Positions 27,701 through 35,574 are shown, counted from the stretch's first letter. The stretch is 64,000 nt of DNA from Phycisphaerales bacterium (GCA_020847175.1 JADLCM010000003.1:1-64000); one strand, 5' to 3'. Notes: generated by a model not told the origin, from the letters alone. Translations and numbers: made by a program.

Positions 27701-29126
27701 GGCCGTCTCCCGCACGTTCCCCGAGATCGTGGATTTCGCCGTACCGCTCGGAGGTGTACAAGCGGGGAGAGTCGCTCTCGCTCCAGACCTTGGTCAAGGC
27801 CTGGTCCACCGCCCGCGCCTCGGCGGCCGCCTGCGGCCACCCGAGCTCCTCGAATCGCGCTGCCGCGTCGATCAGGCTCTTGCGCGTCGGCCACCGCTCC
27901 GGGAGGATCGCACGCCGAATCCTGAGCACGGCCTCTCCGCCCTCGACCGCGAGAGCCTTGGCCTCCCGGCTCGACAGCTTTGATCCCGGCGCGTTTGCGG
28001 AGGCGATGACCGCGATCAGATCAACCTGGACCTTGAACTGGGTCGCGTATGGCCCGGCTTCATTGAGCGGGCTCCACTTCCAACCCGCGTCGCCCTCGCG
28101 GAGCGACTTGAGCGCCTCCTTGAGCTCACTGTCCAGGCCCGGATCCGCGTTCACGGCGTCGATCGCCCCGGAATCGAACGAGGCCATGCCGTCGAGCCAG
28201 ACCGTGCCGTAGTGCCATTCCTTCCACATGGTGCCCGGCGCTTCTTCGGGCACGACCGGCCCGCCGCCTCCGCCCTTGAGCACCCCGGAGAACCAGAGCC
28301 CCGCCCCGGCGCCGGCCAGCAGCACCAGCACCGCGCCGACCTTGATGAGTCCGCCGCCGCCCTTGCCCTTGCGCTCTCGCAGGGGCTTGAGCTCCTGTTC
28401 CACGCTCTCCAGCGTGAGCGAGCCGGGGGTGGCGCCGGGGTTGATGATCCGGTTGCAGAGCTCGCGCCACTTCTTGCCGTTCCTGCCGATCGCGCTCCAT
28501 GCAGGGCTCTCCCCGATCGGCCAGCCCGAGAGTTCGCGATAGGGTGTGAACAGGATCAACTGGTACAGCAACCGCCCCAGCGCCTGTACATCCCCGGTTT
28601 CGTCCGCCCCGGCATTCCCCGATCCCTTCGCCGCCGGATCGGTCAGGATCACCCGGGCCTTGTCCACCTGCCCGACGCGGTCGAGCATGACGTTGGTGGG
28701 CTTGAGCTCGCCGTGCCCGCGCCCGCAGGCCTGCTGAACTTCCCTCAGCCCCTGCACGATGCTCGACACGATGTTGTACAGCGCCGCTCCGTCGAGGCGC
28801 ACCCGCCCGCCGATCAGCCCTTCGAGCGAGCGCGGGTAACGGTCGGTGACGTAGAACGCGCCACCCGAGCCGCTCCCCATCTCGTGCAAGGGGGCCCAGT
28901 GCTTCGCCTTCGCCTCCGTCAGTTTCTGGAGCGCGCCGGCTCGGTCCAGAAAACTCTGGGCCGCCCGCTGCGCGTCGGCCCGGTTCTGCACGGTGTCGCC
29001 GACGTGCATGCTCTTGACGACGAAGTCGTCTTTGCCGCCCTTGCCGCTCAGGCGCGCGATGGACACCGTCCCCAGGCCGCCCCGGAAGAGGTCGCGCGTC
29101 GTTTCATACCGGCCGAACGTCGTCAT
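24771..29126 (-). CDS. Kinase-like / FGE-like fusion, single-pass membrane protein of the T6SS island (PpkA-like, probably degenerate)
   Basis: A 1,451-residue protein. Residues 1-250 have a Hanks-type protein-kinase fold: glycine-rich loop FRGGLGTVSIAR (14-25), ATP-binding Lys in FVVKSM (Lys38), and a catalytic-loop equivalent HGELKPTNVMLD near 139. That loop has Glu where active kinases have the catalytic Asp of HRD/HGD, and the DFG region reads LTDPAA. Activity is therefore doubtful. One membrane span lies at about 255-277, followed by about 850 mainly helical residues predicted to be periplasmic. The C-terminal FGE/SUMF1-like domain (about 1130-1440) has GCRLPSPGEF, NILGNVAEY, MGGSAVWPPE and TDVGFRLAFD, again with no Cys in the segment where the FGE active site sits. 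The layout mirrors the TagF fusion at the other end of the island. PpkA kinases in T6SS control activation by phosphorylating Fha. Confidence 0.8.
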   Translation of the reverse strand: MTTFGRYETTRDLFRGGLGTVSIARLSGKGGKDDFVVKSMHVGDTVQNRADAQRAAQSFLDRAGALQKLTEAKAKHWAPLHEMGSGSGGAFYVTDRYPRSLEGLIGGRVRLDGAALYNIVSSIVQGLREVQQACGRGHGELKPTNVMLDRVGQVDKARVILTDPAAKGSGNAGADETGDVQALGRLLYQLILFTPYRELSGWPIGESPAWSAIGRNGKKWRELCNRIINPGATPGSLTLESVEQELKPLRERKGKGGGGLIKVGAVLVLLAGAGAGLWFSGVLKGGGGGPVVPEEAPGTMWKEWHYGTVWLDGMASFDSGAIDAVNADPGLDSELKEALKSLREGDAGWKWSPLNEAGPYATQFKVQVDLIAVIASANAPGSKLSSREAKALAVEGGEAVLRIRRAILPERWPTRKSLIDAAARFEELGWPQAAAEARAVDQALTKVWSESDSPRLYTSERYGEIHDLGERAGDGLVGVVRAAPVARTVLERYEALDRTLVSLKEAGLPVDERVRPALRALEGAAGAGATGDQALRRLEDALSNVRSAADELLARVQAAEGGKAPPNVAWPEGPMPGGEGLADWLASCGGSITRALAERPVETTVTPLPDDARTLLASANGLIERLGELTERAKAIESPTSRAGFQGRVNDQREIVDQVRARVQGAIDGWARLDEPARAAFIAELADLRRRLDEGVRGTLEGFGQELAKASAGTSLRQSIAGVRNVSTLGLASVNAALEQQKLSLLDLHEADGNDDALRSGMQSLQEALAAIERPLTPEPAPSVLPRSLRGQTDAIRDALARAAARRRDAAAKAMIDDAQMSRGRPRDGFDPAASAAAVGYTAWISDVQSVLGDLAEAEGLMEGAYGPAEAGPGGRAWGDVIANAAARPAWADLEPLVAPVLARAAQLRPDSLPASIPEIESLAQNVADFPRALLAWRALVARDDWMRPDGLRPKVELYRSVRRNARSMGDPARATALVREIESGGGNRFREAVEQVTGVQQLDDARLYFDDFAGVASQLSARMRANLLTRKFVADADAALAQGGDDGALARRFTPVLEDYADGLADLGAEAPAGTSDWIARIRERMANEGSGAPSVNALDSVGPGARGWSRSGDSTVERVTYTRSDSTGATQRLVFRKLEGVGTPTQAVYLGENEVSVGMFRAIVEGSGGWDAFRAPNFWKELQSMPVPDRDHRNPRTWRFAGNTIQAGQQWIGVEQAGAGTYPAGFDPGKPGDSSPMQSVSIEAARLAAERAGCRLPSPGEFAAGIAMANSAGGATWNTRDAVFGTELEHTRLQVLEDARTQQFGMAVWPDSGSVGAARAALEVSDTPPTAGDATVPAEAASDGTLWFDPVDASNRGSVFANILGNVAEYGAMGADQTGVMGGSAVWPPELGATEAIALKSTPAALVRGRSFTDVGFRLAFDAALAPARQGFADRVRPVLGEPVYDWTP

Positions 29127-29230
29127 GCAGAGCCCGAAGGCACCCCCGACACAGCGGCGCGAGCCTGCCAGCCCGCGCCAGTTTCCGGGGCGAGGCCGCC
29201 CCCCGCATCACATGCCGCGTGCACGCTCAA

Positions 29231-29725
29231 TCACTTCTTCTCCGGCACCATCTCGGTGAGCAGCCGCAGCCCGCTGCGATCCACCCGCACCTTGATCCGG
29301 TTCCCGCTCCAGCGGGCCTGGTCGAGGGGCAGCACGAGCCGGCGCGGGTCCGACGCGCCGCCCGCATCGGGCACCGGGAGGTCAGTGAGCACAAAGAGCG
29401 TCTGCGCGCCCTTCCACTGGTTCCACAGGTCGTCCCCCGCCGCGAGTTCATCCGACGCCTTCGCCGACGACAGGTAGAACGTCTTCTTGGCGGCGTCGCG
29501 CCGCATGGCGCTCGACGGATAGGTGTTCATGTCCTGGCCCAGCCAACGCCCCACCTCGGCCTCGTTGCACGCCACGACATCCACTTCGACATTGCCGCCG
29601 GTGCCCACAGCCTCGCCGAGCATCACCTCGACGTTGTAGCGTCCCATGCGCGGCCCGCCGCCGCACCCCACGCCCGCAAGCCCCATCACCGCCACGACCA
29701 CGCTGAAGATCACGCGAAATGCCAT
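29231..29725 (-). CDS. T6SS-island lipoprotein, candidate TssJ
   Basis: A 164-residue protein with a lipoprotein signal ending in the lipobox AGVGC (Cys21). The mature domain is predicted mostly beta (GRYNVEVMLGEAV, FYLSSAKASDEL, RRLVLPLDQARW, IKVRVDRSGL), in keeping with the transthyretin-like sandwich of TssJ. Size, lipidation and position beside the T6SS genes fit TssJ, the outer-membrane lipoprotein that binds the TssM C-terminus. Classical TssJ sequence signatures are not clear to me, so this is a contextual call. It lies 12 bp downstream of the 675-residue unknown and 104 bp upstream of the kinase-like gene, all on one strand. Confidence 0.55.
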   Translation of the reverse strand: MAFRVIFSVVVAVMGLAGVGCGGGPRMGRYNVEVMLGEAVGTGGNVEVDVVACNEAEVGRWLGQDMNTYPSSAMRRDAAKKTFYLSSAKASDELAAGDDLWNQWKGAQTLFVLTDLPVPDAGGASDPRRLVLPLDQARWSGNRIKVRVDRSGLRLLTEMVPEKK

Positions 29726-29737
29726 GATGCACGCTCC

Positions 29738-31765
29738 TTACGGTCCTCGCCTCGCGGGGGCGCTCCGGTCCACCGCCGGAGTGACCATCGTGGCCGGCTC
29801 CCGGCGGGCGTCTTTGCCCCCTCCGCCAAGTCCCATCGCGAAGCGCCGGATCACGCCCGACACCTCGCGGTTGTAACTCCAGTCGATCAGGATCAGGCTC
29901 CGCGTCCGCACCAGCAGCGCCCGCAGCGCCGCCAGCACGGGCTCGAACACCGTGTGCAGCCCGCCCGCCCGCGCGGCACCGAAGTCCGGGCACGTCGAAT
30001 CCGGCCCCATGCCGGGGAACATCGACACCAGCAGCCCCAGCACCTCGCGCCACAGCTCCGCAGGCACCAGGTTGAGCGCCGACTGCGGGTCAAGTTCCTC
30101 GTGCAGCAGTCGCTGCGGCCCGAGCGAGAGCACCAGCCCGGGGTCCGAGGCCAGCGCCGCCCCGACGCGGTCCGCGAGCGGGGTGTCCGGCGAGTACGCC
30201 TCCGCCACCTTCCGGGCGAGGCTCAGCAGTTCGTCCAGGGCCACCGCGAGCGTGTTGCGCGGGTTGACAAGCAGCGTCCGCACCCCCAGCACTCCCAAGG
30301 CAAAGAGGTCGCAGGGCGAACTCGTCACCGGGATGACCTCGAAGGGCACCTCGCTCAGCACCACCCCCTCGCCGGCCTTCAGCGCTCCCTCCGCCGCGGG
30401 CGGCAGGCGCATCTCGATCGACTTGAGGCGCCATTCTCCTGCCGCCAGGGCCTTGTCGGCATCCAGCCGTGCGTACAGCGCAAACCTCGCACCCGCGAGA
30501 TTGATGGCCAGGCTGAGCAGGTCGTTCTTTGACGGGCTGATGCGCTCCTGCGTCAGGAACGTCCCCTCGACGAACTTCGCGCCGCCCTGCCCGTCGATCA
30601 CCTTGCGCAGGCGCAGCGTGCCGCGCCCCGAGGCGACCGCGTGCCCGAAGTCCGGCTGGTACACCCCGCCGGCCCCTGCGCCTGCGCCGACGAAGAACTT
30701 CGCTTCGCTCCCCGGGATTGGCAGTTCCGCCGCTTCACCCGGCCGGGCGAGCCCGGTGCGGGCGGACCAGTACGCGGGGAGCCCGCCTCCGCCGTCATTG
30801 AGATGCGTGCGAAACGACTCGGCGCTCACATTGAGCAGCGGGCACTGGGTGCGCTTGGTGAGCAGGTAGACCTCATCCACGGCGCTCGCCAGCGCCCGAA
30901 GCCGCAGGTGCAACCCCTCGAGCACGCGCCCGCTCCGCCCGTGCCGCCCCAGAAAGATGCCCGTTTCAAAGCCCTCATCACCGGCGCTCGCGGCGAACGG
31001 CACGCCGAGCTTGCCGTACTGGGGCCCGCTCCACGTCGCGCCCCCGAGCGCATCGACATACTGCTCGTATGACATCGGCGCGAACACCCGAGCGCCCATC
31101 CTCCCCGCGCCCGGGTTGAAGGGCACGAGGTCGCGCTGCTCCCCGGTCGCGGCCTCGAACGATGCCGCAGCGCCCGTCATGGGTGAATCGGGCGTCGCGG
31201 GCACGAACGGGGATTCCAGGCCGAGCGCCGGCGACCAGAGATAACGCGAGAGCGACGAGGCATACCCCTCCAGCCCCACTTCCTTGAGCAGCGATTCGTC
31301 GGTGCAGAGTTCGAGCACATGCTCAGTACCCTGAACTTTCGGGCGCACCAATTCCCGCTTCCGCGGATCGACGTAGAGCGCCACCTGCGGCTCGCGACCG
31401 GTGTCACAGGCCACGACCAGCCGAGGGTCCGCATTCGCGCCTCGCTCCCAGAGCTGCTGCCAGCGCCGGTCCAGCGCAGAGTTCGTCAGGGCCTCGCGGA
31501 ACGCTCGCGCGGTGGATGCCACGCCTTCGGGGTGCTGCACCCACACTTCAAGCCACTTGTGAACCACCCCGGAGGCATCCTGCAGCGCCCCGAGATACAC
31601 CCGCGCCTCGGCAGTCTCACGCAGCACCACCAGCGGCCCGGCCATCGGGTCCGGTCGCTCCGAAATGACCAAGGACACCCGCATCGGGCCGCCGCCATGC
31701 AGCGTCACGCCCGCAAAACCCTTGGGCAGCGCCGAACCCAAATCAGACAGCACCGGGGCGGCCAT
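29738..31765 (-). CDS. Uncharacterised 675-residue protein at the head of the T6SS island
   Basis: I do not recognise the family. The ATG at 31765 (MAAPVLSDLGSALPKG) is preferred because GGAG lies upstream at good spacing and sequence before it is not protein-like. It has no signal peptide or clear membrane span, so it is probably cytoplasmic. There is a Gly-rich stretch in the middle (GAGAGAGGVYQPDFGH). The C-terminal half contains SSPCDLFALGVLGVRTLL, a helical RKVAEAYSPDTPLADRV segment, and LIDWSYNREVSGVIRR near the end. It is followed after 12 bp by the candidate TssJ lipoprotein, so the two are surely co-transcribed. The Leu-rich LFALGVLGVRTLLVNP stretch resembles kinase C-lobe-like segments, but no catalytic motifs are present. 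A T6SS-associated role is inferred from context. Confidence 0.6.
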   Translation of the reverse strand: MAAPVLSDLGSALPKGFAGVTLHGGGPMRVSLVISERPDPMAGPLVVLRETAEARVYLGALQDASGVVHKWLEVWVQHPEGVASTARAFREALTNSALDRRWQQLWERGANADPRLVVACDTGREPQVALYVDPRKRELVRPKVQGTEHVLELCTDESLLKEVGLEGYASSLSRYLWSPALGLESPFVPATPDSPMTGAAASFEAATGEQRDLVPFNPGAGRMGARVFAPMSYEQYVDALGGATWSGPQYGKLGVPFAASAGDEGFETGIFLGRHGRSGRVLEGLHLRLRALASAVDEVYLLTKRTQCPLLNVSAESFRTHLNDGGGGLPAYWSARTGLARPGEAAELPIPGSEAKFFVGAGAGAGGVYQPDFGHAVASGRGTLRLRKVIDGQGGAKFVEGTFLTQERISPSKNDLLSLAINLAGARFALYARLDADKALAAGEWRLKSIEMRLPPAAEGALKAGEGVVLSEVPFEVIPVTSSPCDLFALGVLGVRTLLVNPRNTLAVALDELLSLARKVAEAYSPDTPLADRVGAALASDPGLVLSLGPQRLLHEELDPQSALNLVPAELWREVLGLLVSMFPGMGPDSTCPDFGAARAGGLHTVFEPVLAALRALLVRTRSLILIDWSYNREVSGVIRRFAMGLGGGGKDARREPATMVTPAVDRSAPARRGP

Positions 31766-31851
31766 GCACGCTCCGCTCAAGAACCCGGGGGGTCGAGCCC
31801 GCCCCCAAATCGCCGGCGAGCCTCCCGCCGGCTTACCCAGTTTACACACTT

Positions 31852-33261
31852 TCAAGTCGAATCACCAACTCCTCGGCTCTCGATTGCGCGCTCCCCCTCC
31901 GCCATCACGCGATCCTCTCTTTCCATCGACGCCACAATCGGGTTCTCTTCAGGAACCGCATTGAGCCTGGCGCCCAGCGACCGCAGCACGACGCGCCCTG
32001 CGGGCACGCGCAGGGGTCTGACCCGCGCCAGCATCACCAGGCACACCACCCGCAGCACCGACGAGATCAGGAAGAGCGCATGGAAGCCCTCGACCGACTC
32101 ATCCATCGCGTGCAGAATCTACGCCCCGGCGAGCGACCCGAGCACGATCATCAGCGAATCGGCCAGATTGAAGACGGTGAGCACTCGAATCCGCCGTTCC
32201 ACCGGGATCGTCTCGAACAGCAGCAGAAACGTCGCGATCTCGTAGCACCCCCACACCAGCCCTGCGAGCACCTGCACGCCCAGCAGAAACCAGAAGTCAT
32301 GGCTCACGACCCAGAGCCCCGCCGTGGGGATGATCCCGATCCCGCCCGCCCACAGCACCGCGTACGGACCCACCCTTCGGATGATCCTCCCTGTCAGCGG
32401 AACAGAAACGCTCTTGGCGACATACGCCGTGCTGATCAGCACCATGAACTCGCCGTACCCCATCGCGAGCTCTCTCTTCATGAACGGCGCAAAGTACGGG
32501 CCCGACACCTGCACCGAGACCTGCACACACAGCATGAACAGCAGCAGGCGCCCACCCGGCCCCCGGGCCGCATCACGCACCATCGACCCGAGCCCCCCTT
32601 GAACCAGGCGCGCCGGGCGCGACGGTTCGCTCTGGGCGGCCAGGCAGAAAGTCGAACCGAAGCGCATCAGCCCGGCAACCCCGAACAGCACCGCGAAGAG
32701 CCACAGGTGCCGGTCCCCGTCGCCGAACTCAAGAATCAATCCCCCCGCGACCAGTCCCGCCAGCGTCCCCAGCTGGAGCGGCCTCCATCGCCGGGCGAAG
32801 TACGCCGCCCTCACCCGGGCGGGCACGAGCGTCGTCACCCACGAGTTCCAGGCGGGCCCCGTGGCAAGCCCGGAGGTCCAGTACACACCGATCGCGACGA
32901 ACGCCGCCCACACCGGCATCCACCCGGAGGCCGCCCCGATGACCAGGGGCGCGAAACTGAGCGACTGGACGAACGCGCACCCCACGACCCACGCCCGGTT
33001 TGACCCGATGCGCCCCACAGCCCAGGGCGAGAGCAGTTGCAGCACGCCGCCCGCCACGCGGGGTAACGTCGCGGCCAGCCCCGCCAACGCCTCTCCTGCG
33101 CCCAGAGCGAGCACGAAGAGCACAAAGTACGTCTCACCCACGCCGACCATCACGCTGTAGCCGGTGCCGTCGAGCGTGCACAGGCGCAGGTCGCGCCGGA
33201 TCGACCGGGGCGCGCGCCTCCCTGCGTCGGGCGCGCGGGAGCTGGATGTCGTCGGGTCCAT
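31852..33261 (-). pseudogene. MFS transporter interrupted by an in-frame TAG codon
   Basis: The start at 33261 (MDPTTSSSRAP) opens a frame with about ten hydrophobic segments of a major facilitator superfamily protein, including PLTGRIIRRVGPYAVLWAGG. It is closed after 380 residues by TAG at 32119-32121. The same frame continues without another stop to 31852 and encodes 88 more residues. Their first part (EGFHALFLISSVLRVVCLVM) is an ordinary last MFS helix, and the remainder is a charged tail. A full protein would have about 469 residues. The stop is therefore a nonsense mutation, a sequencing error, or a read-through/recoded codon; no selenocysteine or pyrrolysine context is evident. It is divergent from the methyltransferase gene across an 86-bp intergenic region. 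Confidence 0.8.
32119..32121 (-). other. In-frame amber codon splitting the MFS gene
   Basis: On the minus strand the codons read GGG GCG TAG ATT CTG CAC GCG ATG GAT. Protein homology-like sequence continues on both sides in the same frame: LGSLAGA before, ILHAMDESVEGFHALF after. A single base change would restore the gene. Confidence 0.85.
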
Positions 33262-33347
33262 GACGTGCCCAGGGGTCTTCGGGACGGGCAGCGTAGGAAC
33301 GCCCGCGGCTACACTCGCGCCGCCCCACCCGGGCCCGGAGCCTCCCC

Positions 33348-34139
33348 ATGAGCGTTGCGCGCCCCGCGCTCCCCCGTGAAGATTTCTACACCGACCAGGT
33401 TGCCGATGTCTACGACATCCTCTTCCCGCCCGACGGCCCGCAGGTTGACGAAGAGTTCTTCGCCCGGCGCCTCGCGCACAACCGGGGCCCGGCGCTCGAG
33501 ATCGGTGTCGGCACGGGGCGCCTGCTGCTGCGCCTGCTCGCACGCGGCCTGGACGTCGAAGGGCTCGACCTGGCCCAGGACATGCTCCGGATCTGCCGCG
33601 AGCGCGCGCACGCCAAGGGTTTCTCCGCCGTCCTCCATCATGCGTCGATGGTGGACTTCGACCTCGGGCGATCCTTCGCGACGGTCTTCGTGCCCTTCTT
33701 CTCGTTCCAGGTGCTGACCAGCCGCGCCGATGCGCAGGCCTGTCTCGGTTCCCTCTTCCGGCACACGCGCCCCGGGGGCGAAACGATCATCACCACGTGG
33801 ACGCACTGGGAAGACCTCGGCCCCGAGCGCCCGTGGAAACTCATCCGCGACGGCTCATGCCCGCGCACAGGGCTCTTCGTCACCTCCAGCGCGGCGTCGC
33901 GCATCGACCGCACCGAGCAGCTCCAGACCAACTGGTTCCGCTATGACACGTGGCGCGAAGGCAAACTCGTCGATTCGGTCAGCCGCGTCGAGACGATCCG
34001 TTTCTATCACAAGCACGAGATCGTGATGATGTTCGAGCGGGCGGGGTTTGTCGACGTGCGCGTGTGGGGGGATGAGAGCGAGGACGAGGCCACCGATGCC
34101 CATGCATCCTGGAGCGTGCTGGGCCGGAGGCCGGGATAA
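33348..34139 (+). CDS. Class I SAM-dependent methyltransferase
   Basis: A 263-residue cytoplasmic protein. It has the SAM-binding motif I ALEIGVGTGRLLLRLL (about residues 49-64), the acidic motif II VEGLDLAQDML, and a post-motif region FATVFVPFFSFQVLTSRAD characteristic of the Methyltransf_25/UbiE-like group. The substrate cannot be told. GGAG precedes the ATG, and a -10-like TACACT at 33310-33315 lies in the short intergenic region shared with the divergent MFS gene. Confidence 0.85.
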   Translation: MSVARPALPREDFYTDQVADVYDILFPPDGPQVDEEFFARRLAHNRGPALEIGVGTGRLLLRLLARGLDVEGLDLAQDMLRICRERAHAKGFSAVLHHASMVDFDLGRSFATVFVPFFSFQVLTSRADAQACLGSLFRHTRPGGETIITTWTHWEDLGPERPWKLIRDGSCPRTGLFVTSSAASRIDRTEQLQTNWFRYDTWREGKLVDSVSRVETIRFYHKHEIVMMFERAGFVDVRVWGDESEDEATDAHASWSVLGRRPG

Positions 34140-34162
34140 CGTGCCGCGCTGAGATCGCCGAT

Positions 34163-34284
34163 CCCGCCGGTCGACGGCCAGGAATCCGGCGGCACCGGAT
34201 GACGGCCGCTTATGGCTGCTGCGGTCAAGCCCTGACCAGGTTCACGGGCCACCCGTGCACCGGCCCCGGCCGTCGACCGACGGG
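34163..34284 (-). ncRNA. ffs: Signal recognition particle RNA (small bacterial 4.5S type)
   Basis: The minus strand contains the universally conserved SRP core: GAACCTGGTCAGGGCTTGAC followed by CGCAGCAGCCATAAG. It aligns base for base in length with the standard GGUCAGG-tetraloop-AGCAGCC element. The apical tetraloop reads UGAC, which fits the URRC class rather than the commoner GGAA. The ends pair strongly: GGTCGACGGCC near the 5' end is the exact complement of GGCCGTCGACC near the 3' end, giving a terminal helix that sets the boundaries within a few bases. The product scaffolds Ffh for co-translational targeting. A possible -10 (TACCAT) lies a few bases upstream of the proposed 5' end. Confidence 0.88.
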
Positions 34285-34320
34285 ACGAGCGGGCGATGGT
34301 AGCGCCCCGGGGCGCGCCCG

Positions 34321-34326
34321 TACACT
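34321..34326 (+). promoter_or_regulatory. -10-like TACACT six bases before the PIN-TRAM gene start (leaderless)
   Basis: TACACT is followed by six bases and then the ATG at 34333, with no Shine-Dalgarno between. Transcription would begin at or next to the start codon. Confidence 0.5.
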
Positions 34327-34332
34327 CACACC

Positions 34333-35574
34333 ATGAGCGAGCATCGCCCCGCGCTGCACCCCCAGGAGCACGCGGAGAAACAGCGCCTCCTCCTCCTGCG
34401 CATCCTCCGCGTCGTGTTCCTTGGCGCGTTTGTCGTGGTGACGGCCCTCTCCGTGCTCGGCGGGGGCGCGCAGGGCGAGGCGCTCAACCCCGCGTGGCAG
34501 GTCGTGCTCGGGTGCGCCGTGGGCCTCGCGCTCGTCGTCGGCCTCGTCGATTTCTTCACCCCGCGCAAGAAGATCGCCACGCTCGCCACCGTCTTCTTCG
34601 GCCTGCTCATCGCGCTCCTCGCCACCGTGATGATCGGCTACGTGCTCGACCAGCTCGGCGAGCGATGGGAGATCTCCCCGGCGATTCTCGGCCCCGTGAA
34701 GGTGCTCCTCGGCATCGCCCTCGCCTACATCGCCGTCGTCACGGTGCTCCAGACGCAGGACGACTTCCGCCTCGTCATCCCCTATGTCGAGTTCGCCAAG
34801 CAGATCCGCGGGGCGCGCCCGATGCTCCTCGATTCCTCGGCCCTGATCGACGCGCGCCTTGTCGAAGTGGGCGAGACCGGGCTCATCCAGGCCCCCGTCA
34901 TCATCCCGCGCTTCGTCATCGCCGAACTCCAGCTCCTCGCCGACGCCTCGGACAAGCTCAAGCGCGCCCGCGGCCGGCGCGGCCTCGATGTCATCGCCCG
35001 CCTGCAGCGCTCCGCCCGCCTCGATGTCTCCATCGACGAACGCCCCGTGCCCGGCAAGGCCGTGGACCAGATGCTCATCGAGCTCGCCCGCACCATGCCC
35101 GCGGTCATCGTCACCACCGACATGGGTCTCACCCGCGTGGCCCGCATCCAGGATGTCAGCGTCCTCAACATGCACGACCTCGCCGGCGCGCTCAAGCCCT
35201 CCGTGATCCCGGGCGAAGAACTCACCCTCACGCTCATCCGCCCCGGCGAACAGCCCACGCAGGGCGTCGGGTACCTCGAAGACGGCACGATGGTCGTCGC
35301 CGAGAACGGCGCGGCCCACCTCGGGCAGTCCGTCTCGCTCGTGGTCACCAGCTCGCTCCAGACCTCGGCAGGCAAGCTCATCTTCGCGCGCCTGCGCGAT
35401 GAAGCGACGCAGCCCGGGACGGGCCACGGCGCGCCGGGCGCCGATGCATCGACCTCCGACGCGCCCCCGGCCCCGGAACCCGAGGAGGCGCGCGAGCCCG
35501 AGGCGAGGCGCGCCCCCATGCCTCCCCGCAGCATCAAGCCGCCTTCCTCACCCCGCAATCCGCGCCGGTCGTAG
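34333..35574 (+). CDS. YacL-like membrane PIN-TRAM domain protein
   Basis: A 413-residue protein. Four membrane spans occupy the first about 135 residues. A PIN domain begins at MLLDSSALIDARL (about 164) with the acidic residues of the nuclease site (D..., E in FVIAELQ, D in VVTTDMGLTR). A TRAM domain follows (GEELTLTLIRPGEQ, about 295-355), and the tail is a disordered Pro/Glu/Arg-rich segment. This TM-PIN-TRAM order is that of Bacillus YacL and planctomycete relatives, presumed membrane-bound RNases or RNA-binding proteins. The SRP RNA lies just upstream on the other strand. Confidence 0.88.
   Translation: MSEHRPALHPQEHAEKQRLLLLRILRVVFLGAFVVVTALSVLGGGAQGEALNPAWQVVLGCAVGLALVVGLVDFFTPRKKIATLATVFFGLLIALLATVMIGYVLDQLGERWEISPAILGPVKVLLGIALAYIAVVTVLQTQDDFRLVIPYVEFAKQIRGARPMLLDSSALIDARLVEVGETGLIQAPVIIPRFVIAELQLLADASDKLKRARGRRGLDVIARLQRSARLDVSIDERPVPGKAVDQMLIELARTMPAVIVTTDMGLTRVARIQDVSVLNMHDLAGALKPSVIPGEELTLTLIRPGEQPTQGVGYLEDGTMVVAENGAAHLGQSVSLVVTSSLQTSAGKLIFARLRDEATQPGTGHGAPGADASTSDAPPAPEPEEAREPEARRAPMPPRSIKPPSSPRNPRRS

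Noticed and set aside
31812-31832. GCCGGC inverted repeat that could be a terminator after the MFS gene
   Set aside because: The stem is six pairs with a nine-base loop and no U-tract follows on the minus strand. Such palindromes are common in DNA this GC-rich.
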